A stretch of DNA of 64,000 nt from Polaribacter litorisediminis (GTDB lineage: Bacteria; Bacteroidota; Bacteroidia; Flavobacteriales; Flavobacteriaceae). The stretch spans positions 3,461,501 to 3,525,500 of the forward strand of contig NZ_CP082966.1 in assembly GCF_019968605.1 (NCBI RefSeq). Reading direction: 5' to 3'. Shown piece after piece: positions 1-6,394 of this stretch (position 1 is its first letter; every line of letters begins with the position of its first letter). The notes under the pieces were generated by a model, which was not told the origin of the DNA, did not search any database, and was given only the letters and a program-made list of their open reading frames with translations. Made by a program: the position numbers and the translations under genes.

Positions 1-589
1 AGAATAAGAATAATTAGTTCCTGGTTCTGTTTTTATTGAGATAGTCTTTAAATCTTCCAAGAATTTTTCCTTAGCATAAGACTTTTCTAATTCCAAATAT
101 ACTTCAGGTACGCTTTCATTTAATTTTTCAAATACACCATTCATATGCAATGGAAGAAACATGGGCAATCCACTCGTATGTGTAAGTAAGTTCTTTATGA
201 TAATTGGTTTGTCATTATATTCTAAATTCGAATAATCACCTTTTAAATATATCCTGATATCATCTTCCAATTTAATTTTTCCCCTCCAAGATAGCATTTG
301 CTACAAGGTAACCTGTAATGGTTTTAGATACAGAACCTATTTCATAAATAGTTTCGTTGTTTGGTGAATTACCTTTACCCTTTACGATTTCTCCAAAATG
401 CTCTGTGTAAAATTGATTGTCTTTATAGACGCCAACAGAAACAGAATTGATATTCTTGTTTTTTAAAAATCTAAGACCGTTTTTTTGAATAACTTTGAGA
501 ATAATGTCATTAAAATTATTTTCTTGAGAAAATGTATTTTCAAAAAAAACAATAGAAAAAAGGAATGTGAAGAATAAGGCGTATTTCAT
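1..589 (-). pseudogene. Frameshifted serine beta-lactamase-family hydrolase, 3' end beyond the window edge
   Basis: The gene reads leftwards from an ATG at 589 and begins with a signal peptide (hydrophobic stretch ending near FENTFSQ), so the product would be exported. Residues near 87-90 read SVSK, the SxxK nucleophile motif of class C beta-lactamase / penicillin-binding-protein-like hydrolases. The first frame stops at 272. The next frame continues the protein without a gap (KLEDDIRIYL, then LLTHTSGLPMF), and near position 1 it reads EPGTNYSYS, the usual lead-in to the YxN motif. The frames are offset by one base at a GGGGAAAAA run (about 277-285). Removing one G restores the expected EGKIKLEDD. 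It is therefore either a recent pseudogene or a single-base sequencing error. The physiological substrate is unknown, and members of this family are often esterases or peptidases rather than antibiotic-resistance enzymes. Confidence 0.75.
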
Positions 590-648
590 TTTTTTAGAAT
601 TCTTTCCTCAAAAATAAAGCCAAAATTCCAGTTTTGTGGAGTTAATTA

Positions 649-840
649 TTGAATTCTGAAGGTTTTTTTATCGAATGTTGGGTAACGTTATTCTTTAGTT
701 TAAAAGAATATGTCTTGGTAGAAAAATCGGTACATCGTTGCTGCCCTAGTTGTAAAAAAGGAGTCTTAATCACGTTGTTAACATTCGATAGTAAAGACCC
801 TATAAAAGATTCTAAAAAGGTAACCGACGTAAAACATTGA
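649..840 (+). pseudogene. Probable IS91-like transposase C-terminal fragment
   Basis: A short open frame without an ATG (it opens on TTG). It contains a zinc-ribbon-like CCPSCKKG segment followed by LITLLTFDS, which resembles the C-terminal tail of IS91-family (rolling-circle) transposases of Bacteroidota. The catalytic Y1/HUH part is absent, so it cannot be functional. It runs directly into the first copy of a ~255-bp repeat (857-1108), as expected if that repeat is the 3' end of the element. The family assignment is by memory of motif style only and is uncertain. Confidence 0.35.
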
Positions 841-856
841 AATACAAACAGTAAAA

Positions 857-1108
857 AAATGCCAATGTGCCCATAAAGGATACTACTGCCTAAACTCAAA
901 AAATGCCCCCTAAAATGCCATCTAAAAGGACTAAAAATTTAAAAAACGCATCATAAATAGCTCGAATGCAGCAGAAATATTAAAAACGCTCTCCTTCCCA
1001 ATCACACTTCTTTAAAACCCAAACCGTCGTTTTCACCCTTATCCTTAGGAGCAGATCAGTCAACAAGACATATAACATTAGCCTATCAGCACGCTATATG
1101 CTTAGTTA
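857..1108. repeat. ~255-bp repeat, copy 1 (left of the toxin-antitoxin pair)
   Basis: About 250 bases match 1881-2142 at a high but imperfect level. They start at AATGTGCCCAT, pass through CCTAAACTCAAAAAATG, and end in an imperfect hairpin around GCCTATCAGCACGC followed by CTTAGTTA. In the last ~37 bases the two copies differ only by transitions. No gene is visible in this stretch. The copy sits after a transposase fragment, so it may be the conserved end of an IS91-like element. The rest of the gap from 590 to 856 holds only that fragment. Confidence 0.75.
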
Positions 1109-1117
1109 AGGCGTTTT

Positions 1118-1420
1118 TTATTTCAGTCGTTTTTTAATATCCATTCTCTGATGCAAAATTCTAACGATTTCTACAATCTCATTTTCCACTTTTCTGTAAA
1201 AAATCAGATGCGATTTGATTTTCGTTACTCGATAGTTTTTTCGAGTTTGTTCTGCGGATTTTCCAAATAGATAGTTTTCCGCAATAAATTCAATCTCTCC
1301 GATTATTAAGTCATAATATCTATCAGCTTGTTCTTTAGACCATTTGTGAAAAGTATAAACCCAAATATCATTTAAATCATCAATAGCTTGTTTACTTATT
1401 TGATATTTGTTTTTACTCAT
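1118..1420 (-). CDS. parE: ParE/RelE-family toxin of a type II toxin-antitoxin system
   Basis: This 100-residue protein has the layout of the ParE/RelE superfamily. The N-terminal helix pair carries AIDDLNDIWVYTF and WSKEQADRYY, followed by a central GKSAEQTRKNYRVTKIKSHLIFYR strand region and the C-terminal VEIVRILHQRMD motif typical of ParE. ParE toxins poison DNA gyrase, whereas RelE members cleave mRNA. The ParD-type partner makes the ParE assignment more likely. Its ATG overlaps the antitoxin stop by four bases (ATGA), so the two are translationally coupled with the antitoxin first. The pair lies between two copies of a ~255-bp repeat, suggesting the module moved as a unit. Confidence 0.9.
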   Translation of the reverse strand: MSKNKYQISKQAIDDLNDIWVYTFHKWSKEQADRYYDLIIGEIEFIAENYLFGKSAEQTRKNYRVTKIKSHLIFYRKVENEIVEIVRILHQRMDIKKRLK

Positions 1421-1659
1421 AAGTGTTGGCGATGTAACTCAGACAGGTTTTGTTTCGGGTCAAAATTTTCAACAAATCCGCTATTTTCTCCAACTTCGAG
1501 AGCTTTAATCAATTCTCTTTCCTTTTTTTCTTCCCGTTCTAACAAACGTAATGCTGAACGAATTACTTCGCTAACCGAACCATATCTACCAGAATTTACT
1601 TCTTCTCTGATAAAGTCTTCAAAATGATTTCCAAGTGATATTGATGTATTTTTTCCCAT
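1417..1659 (-). CDS. parD: ParD-family antitoxin
   Basis: An 80-residue protein starting at the ATG at 1659 (MGKNTSISLG). The open frame extends to 1830, but that extension has no family similarity and is probably untranslated leader. Residues 1-45 form a ribbon-helix-helix DNA-binding domain (SISLGNHFEDFIREEV, SVSEVIRSALRLLE), and the charged C-terminal part (EREEKKERELIKALE) would wrap and neutralise the toxin. ParD-type antitoxins normally autorepress their own promoter, probably in the leader at 1660-1850. The stop overlaps the toxin start by four bases. Confidence 0.9.
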   Translation of the reverse strand: MGKNTSISLGNHFEDFIREEVNSGRYGSVSEVIRSALRLLEREEKKERELIKALEVGENSGFVENFDPKQNLSELHRQHL

Positions 1660-1880
1660 TTTGGTTATAATTTTACTCAAATGTACCAAATATTGGTAAC
1701 GTAACCAAATTGCACATAACTTGTTTGTGTAAGGAAATTTGCGTGGTTTAAGAACTAAAGCAAGTAAATAAAACCCGAACCAAGAAAAATCCACGAGGAT
1801 TTTCGTAAGTTGGCAAAGAGAAAAAATCAAACTATTTTTAAAACGGAAAAATTATCAGACAGAGTTTAAATTACACTCCC

Positions 1881-2142
1881 AAATGGCAATGTGCCCATGC
1901 AGGATACTACTGCCTAAACTCAAAAAATGACACCTAAAATGCCATCTAGAAGGACTAAAAATTAAAAAAAGCGCATCATAAATAGCTTGTATGCAATAGA
2001 ACTATTGAAAATACTCTACTTTCCCCAGTCACACTCCTTTTAAAACCCAAACCCAAACCGTCGTTTTACCCCTTATCCTTAGCAATGGATCAGTCAACAA
2101 GGCATATAGCGTTGGCCTATCGGCACGCCATATGCTTAGTTA
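1881..2142. repeat. ~255-bp repeat, copy 2 (right of the toxin-antitoxin pair)
   Basis: Second copy of the repeat at 857-1108 in the same orientation. Its terminal hairpin is better paired here (GGCATATAGCG facing CGCCATATGC), followed by the same CTTAGTTA end. Copy 2 has no transposase fragment beside it. The non-repeat part of the gap, 1660-1880, holds only the leader of the antitoxin gene as far as I can see. Confidence 0.75.
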
Positions 2143-2158
2143 TTGTGTGTAGTGCATT

Positions 2159-2998
2159 TTAGTTTAATTTGTCTGGATTTTTCCCAAGTCTTTTCGGTTC
2201 AGAACTTACTCTTCTTTCAAGTTTTTTAATATCTTCTTCTGCGGGTAATTCCTCTGGTTTTATACCTCGTTTTAATAGAATGTTTCTGACTCCACGATTG
2301 TTTGTAATATGTTCTGCAGAAATTTGTCTTTCAGTTGAAAGTCCTTTTTCTTTTGTGTTGAAAACAGTTATTTCTGTTGCAAAATCTTTTGCTTTTATTG
2401 TTATGGTTGGCAAGAAGTCAGCAAGTGCTCTTCCTTTAGGTAATCCCAATTTGTTTTTCATCTGTTGGGTAGTTTTTCCAAATAAGGCTTGGTCACCTTT
2501 GCTTCTTATTAATCCAAAATTCCTATCGTTACCAGTTTGTTCGTAAATTAGTTCAGAAAGTTCTTTTTCTGATAATGTTAGTTTTTGTCTCGCCTGTAGT
2601 CTTTTCCAGTCTTTTATCCTTTTCTCAATTTCCTCAAATTTTCGAGTTTGTATAGCAAAGTAATTTTGAGCAAATGCTATTTGTTCTTTTCTTGGGTCTC
2701 CATTTTGAGCTATTAAGTAACAAGCGTATCTTGTCAACATAATATCATCAATTTTCCGTTGACTTCCAGAGCCTAGTTTAACCATTTTGTTGACGTCAAC
2801 AAAATGGTCTAAAACTTCGTTACCACTTATCTCACAAGAGATTTTTGATTTAACAATTACTTTTTGGAAATTTCTCCATTCAGAATAGCCTAATAAGTGC
2901 TGTATGTCCCTAGCAAACCAAAATTCAATTCCATTTTCAGTCGTTTGAGAATGGTCCTCGAATGTATTTGATAATGATTTTATTACTTCTGATTTCAT
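2159..2998 (-). CDS. dinD: DinD-like DNA-damage-inducible protein
   Basis: A 279-residue protein matching the DinD family in length and order of blocks: FWFARDIQHLLGYSEWRNF near residues 26-44 (BRO-N/KilA-like fold), then LTRYACYLIAQNGDPRK, ALFGKTTQQMKNKLGLPKGRALADFLP, and a C-terminal RGVRNILLKRGIKPEELPAEEDIKKLERR segment. E. coli DinD is SOS-induced and was reported to antagonise RecA filament growth, but the role in other bacteria is unclear. The gene is a lone cassette between the ~255-bp repeat and the attC-like hairpin at 3051. The start at 2998 gives the full family N-terminus. I did not recognise an SOS box upstream. Confidence 0.88.
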   Translation of the reverse strand: MKSEVIKSLSNTFEDHSQTTENGIEFWFARDIQHLLGYSEWRNFQKVIVKSKISCEISGNEVLDHFVDVNKMVKLGSGSQRKIDDIMLTRYACYLIAQNGDPRKEQIAFAQNYFAIQTRKFEEIEKRIKDWKRLQARQKLTLSEKELSELIYEQTGNDRNFGLIRSKGDQALFGKTTQQMKNKLGLPKGRALADFLPTITIKAKDFATEITVFNTKEKGLSTERQISAEHITNNRGVRNILLKRGIKPEELPAEEDIKKLERRVSSEPKRLGKNPDKLN

Positions 2999-3050
2999 TT
3001 TATAAAAATACGAATTTTATATTAATTTTGAAGTTTTTTGAGCATTACCC

Positions 3051-3185
3051 ACAACGGTATTGTGTATGGTTAGTTGCGTAGGCTAGGAACTAAGTTAGCA
3101 AAAGAAAACGAACCAGAGGAAATTGCGAAGGAATTTCCAAGTAGGCGATCACCAAGCAATTGACTATACACGTTGTTGTACGTAG
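3051..3185. repeat. Large imperfect inverted repeat, attC-like
   Basis: The two ends of this ~135-bp stretch are complementary: ACAACGGTATTGTGTATGG with AGTTGC on the left, and GCAATTGACTATACACGTTGTTGT on the right (reverse complement ACAACAACGTGTATAGTCAATTGC). It separates dinD from the esterase gene. The size, position between single-gene units and extrahelical-base pattern resemble integron attC sites. The boxes (GTTGTAC/GTACAAC) do not fit the canonical GTTRRRY/RYYYAAC core, so the identity is inference. Confidence 0.6.
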
Positions 3186-3188
3186 TTT

Positions 3189-4673
3189 TTAAAAGTTTAG
3201 ACTTCTGATAAATTCACTTGTAATTTTTGAAACTTCTGCAGAGTGTTTACCAAACCATATCCAATGGTCAGCATTCTTCACAGTATGAAACTGGATGTCA
3301 TTTCCTAATTTTTTCATTTCTTTATGAAAAGATACTGCGATTTCATAAGGACAATTTCTATCTTTTTCTCCATGAATTAAAAGCATTTTAATAGGACTCT
3401 TTTTTAATAAATGGTTTGGTGAAATTTCTTTGGCTATTTCTTTATTTTCGTACTGTTCAGTAATCCATCTATTTTCTCTAGTTGTTAAATCATAAACTCC
3501 TGCATTTACTATGATAACATTAGGCACTGCATTTACTCGCAGATTATCTGTACTCTCATTCCAATTCTCAATAAGTGTTATTGCTAAAGATAAATGACCT
3601 CCAGCTGAATCTCCTGTGGCAATAATTTTATTAGAATCTATATTATATTTTTCCGCATTTTCTCTTATCCAGCGAATTGCAGATTTAGCATCTTTAACAG
3701 ACTCAAAGGGGTAAGTATTATGCCTTCCTTTTATTCGATATTCAACAACAGCAACTACCCAGCCTTGTTTGGCGTATGATTCTGCTGTACTAAAAAACCA
3801 GTCAGGTTTCCCTTCAGACCAACTACCTCCATGAAATTTTACTATTGTAGGTCGCTTTCCTTTGAATTCCTCAGAATTTGGTATAAACAAATGCATATCT
3901 AATTTAAAACCATCTACTTCTTTATAGGTTTCTATAAGGTGATTATCTCTTCCCATTTTATGAGAATTATAAACTTTGCTAATACTTTTTTTATATTCAA
4001 TTGTTTTACAAGAGGCAATAAAACTAGAATAAATTTTGTCTATATTTTTTATTCCAAAATTGTTAATATGGTAGTCTAGATATTTGTGTTTCCAAAAATC
4101 ACTGATTTTACTATTGGTGAATATTTTGTCTATAACACTCCAGTCTGCTCGTAATTGCTGATTGTCTGATTTGCTAAAAACACCGCTTCCTAATTTTTTA
4201 TCAGATTCAATTTGAATGTGTGAAGTTATATATTCTTTTAACTCTCTAGTTGAAAAAAAACTTGTGTCGTTAAAGATTTTTAAGTTCTGGTTCAGTTTAG
4301 ATTGATTTGTTTTAGATAGGGAAATTTTTTCACCTGTATATCTTTTGTGAAGTTCAGGGTATTCTAAAATAAACTTGTCGAATACCAATTTAATTAATAC
4401 AGTTTCCTCATTAAAGGTTTTCTTGTCCAATTTACTTTTATTATTGTCAAGATATTGAGTAAAGATGGACTGTAATGAATCTATCTTTTGTGTAAAATCA
4501 TTTTGGTTTAGAATATATAATGGGTACTTATTTCCTTTAATAAAATTCGATATTGGTTTCGCAAATTCTAATTGTTCTTGCAAGTAGAGTTCTTTATTCT
4601 TTTCATAATCTGCATTTTCACAACTTTGTGTAAGTATTATTAAGGACAATATAAAGAATAGTTTTACTCTCAT
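3189..4673 (-). CDS. Alpha/beta-hydrolase esterase lipoprotein
   Basis: A 494-residue protein with a lipoprotein signal (LSLIILTQSC, lipobox cysteine at residue 18), so it is probably anchored in an outer envelope membrane. Residues ~20-235 are a charged helical region I do not recognise. From ~240 on there is a BD-FAE/Abhydrolase_3-type esterase domain: oxyanion HGGSW, nucleophile elbow GDSAGGHLS, acid-residue segment HGEKDRNCPYE and catalytic histidine in NADHWIWFG. All expected catalytic motifs are present, so an active carboxylesterase or acyl-peptidase-like enzyme is likely; the substrate is unknown. It lies 21 bp downstream of the membrane-tethered HTH gene and is probably cotranscribed with it. 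Confidence 0.85.
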   Translation of the reverse strand: MRVKLFFILSLIILTQSCENADYEKNKELYLQEQLEFAKPISNFIKGNKYPLYILNQNDFTQKIDSLQSIFTQYLDNNKSKLDKKTFNEETVLIKLVFDKFILEYPELHKRYTGEKISLSKTNQSKLNQNLKIFNDTSFFSTRELKEYITSHIQIESDKKLGSGVFSKSDNQQLRADWSVIDKIFTNSKISDFWKHKYLDYHINNFGIKNIDKIYSSFIASCKTIEYKKSISKVYNSHKMGRDNHLIETYKEVDGFKLDMHLFIPNSEEFKGKRPTIVKFHGGSWSEGKPDWFFSTAESYAKQGWVVAVVEYRIKGRHNTYPFESVKDAKSAIRWIRENAEKYNIDSNKIIATGDSAGGHLSLAITLIENWNESTDNLRVNAVPNVIIVNAGVYDLTTRENRWITEQYENKEIAKEISPNHLLKKSPIKMLLIHGEKDRNCPYEIAVSFHKEMKKLGNDIQFHTVKNADHWIWFGKHSAEVSKITSEFIRSLNF

Positions 4674-4694
4674 GTTTTTGTTTTTGGTAGTTTG

Positions 4695-5360
4695 TTAATC
4701 GCGAAATACATCATTTGTAATCAGCCATTTTCCATTTTTAAAATGCCATTCTGTAATACCTATTTGATTACTAACTTTTCCTTTGTATCTATAAGTGTTC
4801 TTGTATTTTTCTACAGCTATGGTGTCACTAACATTTATGGATATAGAATTATATTCAATTAATTCATAATCATTATTCACAATGTCATTCATCATTTGGC
4901 GAATTTGAATCTTTCCACATACTGAATTTAAAATACAAGCATTATCATTATATATTGTGAGTACTGAATCAACTTGTTTGTTGTTCATCCATTTTTTTAT
5001 GTTTGATTGATTATTATGTATGATTTCAGTTACTTCTTTGGTTGATTGTTTATTAGAGTTAATGACAAGTTTGAAAATAAGAATAGAAACAATAGAAGTC
5101 GTTAAAAGTATAAGGATAGTTCTAACTACATTTTTTCTCGAATTATTTGAGTTTTCTGATTTTATTGAAGAACTAAAACCATCAAAATCCAGAACCTTAA
5201 AAATTAACTTAAGCGTATAACTTCTTGGTGTAACTTCTGTAGACTCTATTCTTTGAATAGTTCTTAAGCTTATATTGCACTTTTCAGCCAGTTCAGTTTG
5301 CGTTAATCCTTTATCAAGTCTTAACTCTAATATTTTTTTTCCTAATTGGGGTTGTTTCAT
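4695..5360 (-). CDS. Membrane-tethered XRE-family regulator with a SnoaL/NTF2-like outer domain
   Basis: This 221-residue protein has three parts. Residues 1-65 are an XRE-type helix-turn-helix (ILELRLDKGLTQTELAEKC, ISLRTIQRIE). Residues ~80-103 are one membrane segment (ILILLTTSIVSILIFKLVI). Residues ~115-221 resemble the NTF2/SnoaL fold used by DUF4440-type proteins (VDSVLTIYNDNACIL near its start, GITEWHFKNGKWLITNDVF at its end). The predicted topology puts the DNA-binding domain in the cytoplasm and the NTF2-like domain in the periplasm, as in CadC/ToxR-style one-component sensors. It precedes the esterase by 21 bp, so it may sense the lipoprotein's product or regulate the pair. That role is inference. 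Confidence 0.75.
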   Translation of the reverse strand: MKQPQLGKKILELRLDKGLTQTELAEKCNISLRTIQRIESTEVTPRSYTLKLIFKVLDFDGFSSSIKSENSNNSRKNVVRTILILLTTSIVSILIFKLVINSNKQSTKEVTEIIHNNQSNIKKWMNNKQVDSVLTIYNDNACILNSVCGKIQIRQMMNDIVNNDYELIEYNSISINVSDTIAVEKYKNTYRYKGKVSNQIGITEWHFKNGKWLITNDVFRD

Positions 5361-5493
5361 TTCTTTGAAATTCGATGCAAGATTAAATCAATCTTTAATT
5401 TCTATCAAATTTAAGCAATGTATTTGATACGTCATTCATATGACATATAGCTTGGAAAGAGAGATGTAATGTGACTTTTGGAACTGGGATTAA

Positions 5494-5523
5494 ATTACGT
5501 ACAACAATTGTATATGAGCATTG
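5494..5523. repeat. attC-like half site
   Basis: TACGTACAACAATTGTATATG here resembles the reverse complement of the right end of the hairpin at 3051-3185 (CTACGTACAACAACGTGTATA). The esterase/HTH pair is therefore bracketed by inverted copies about 2.3 kb apart. The simplest reading is the outer arm of another attC-like site whose partner was lost next to the recombinase remnant. Otherwise 5361-5544 holds only the promoter region of the HTH gene. Confidence 0.45.
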
Positions 5524-5544
5524 TTGATATATCGCACATATGTT

Positions 5545-5946
5545 CTACGTTTTAAAACTAGTCTTTTCTAGTAAACTATCCAAAGTACTTTTTATGTTTT
5601 TTTTATTTATATGAATGGTTTTGGTATAGATTTCTGTTGTTTTTGGAGAGCTATGTCCTAACATATTTTGTAAATATCTTAAGTTTATATTGTCTTCAAT
5701 GCAATGCGTGGCAAAAGAATGGCGAAGTGTATGCACGGTTGCCCAAGGATTGGAATCAGTTTCTTTTACGGCCTTTCTAGAGGTAGCCCGAACGCTAGTA
5801 GTGCTATACTTTCCTCCGGTCTGACCCTCAAAAAGCCACTAAGAGGGTTTTTCATTTTTATAATAGCTTCTCAATAGTTGTAAAAGATGATCAGATAAAA
5901 TAGTCTTTCGATCTTTTTTGCCTTTACTATCTTTTATAAACAAGTT
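5545..5946 (-). pseudogene. Tyrosine recombinase (integrase), C-terminal remnant with a nonsense codon
   Basis: Reading leftwards from ~5946, the frame gives SKGKKDRKTILSDHL (box I arginine), KNEKPS, a TAG stop at 5839-5841, then [32 protein letters not shown] (box II HxLRH), [14 protein letters not shown] (His and the tyrosine nucleophile), and a stop at 5545. The whole catalytic domain is recognisable except for the stop, where AAG to TAG is likely because SKWLFEG fits the family. The N-terminal core-binding domain is absent. An internal ATG at 5736 leaves a 63-residue frame, too short to work. The remnant lies just downstream of tRNA-Gln, a classic integration target, and marks the probable end of an integrated element. 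Confidence 0.8.
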
Positions 5947-6112
5947 TTATTTTTTAAAAATCACTTCGTGAAAAGGTGGGTAAATTGCTATGAAAAAATT
6001 GATGATAGCCTTCCATATGCTCACTATCTTATTCTTTTATGCTATAAATTCTAGTAAGGAAATAAAATAATAATCAACACAAAAACCGACACAGGAAATG
6101 CCCTAAAAAGAT

Positions 6113-6150
6113 AAAAGCAACTTATAATCAATAGATTAAAAGTTGCTTTT
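6113..6150 (-). terminator. Probable terminator of the tRNA-Gln gene
   Basis: Perfect 10-bp arms AAAAGCAACT and AGTTGCTTTT are separated by 18 bases and begin 1 bp past the tRNA 3' end on the minus strand. The stem ends in a T-run in the direction of transcription. Between this hairpin and the recombinase remnant (5947-6112) I see only a 26-codon frame at 5990, too short to call. Confidence 0.55.
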
Positions 6151-6151
6151 G

Positions 6152-6223
6152 TTGGCCTACAAGGACTCGAACCTTGAATGTCGGTACCAAAAACCGGTGT
6201 GTTACCAATTACACCATAGGCCA
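6152..6223 (-). tRNA. tRNA-Gln (anticodon TTG)
   Basis: On the minus strand the acceptor arms TGGCCTA/TAGGCCA, D stem GTGT/ACAC, anticodon loop TTTTGGT with TTG at positions 34-36, and T loop TTCGAGTC fold into a 72-nt cloverleaf with an A discriminator. The CCA end is not encoded. The first anticodon-stem pair looks like a C-A mismatch. The recombinase remnant and the accessory genes lie on its 3' side. Confidence 0.93.
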
Positions 6224-6394
6224 ATGCTTTTATGCGGGTGCAAATTTAATCGAAAGTTTTAATTATACAAACATTTTTTAATAAATTTTATCTTTAACAA
6301 AATTTTATGAGGTGTTTTCTAAACAGAAAAAAAGGTATCACCTACTTTTTAGTATATTTATTAGTAAATTCGCCCACAGATTATTATCAATTTT

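Noticed and set aside
642..899. Minus-strand 85-residue frame opposite the transposase fragment
   Set aside because: It has no family features and simply mirrors the plus-strand fragment and the repeat.
1660..1830. Upstream extension of the antitoxin frame
   Set aside because: It adds a hydrophobic N-terminus foreign to ParD; MGKNTSISLG at 1659 is the normal ParD start.
3051..3185. Canonical integron attC site
   Set aside because: The boxes do not match GTTRRRY/RYYYAAC, and no integron-type integrase is visible; kept only as attC-like.
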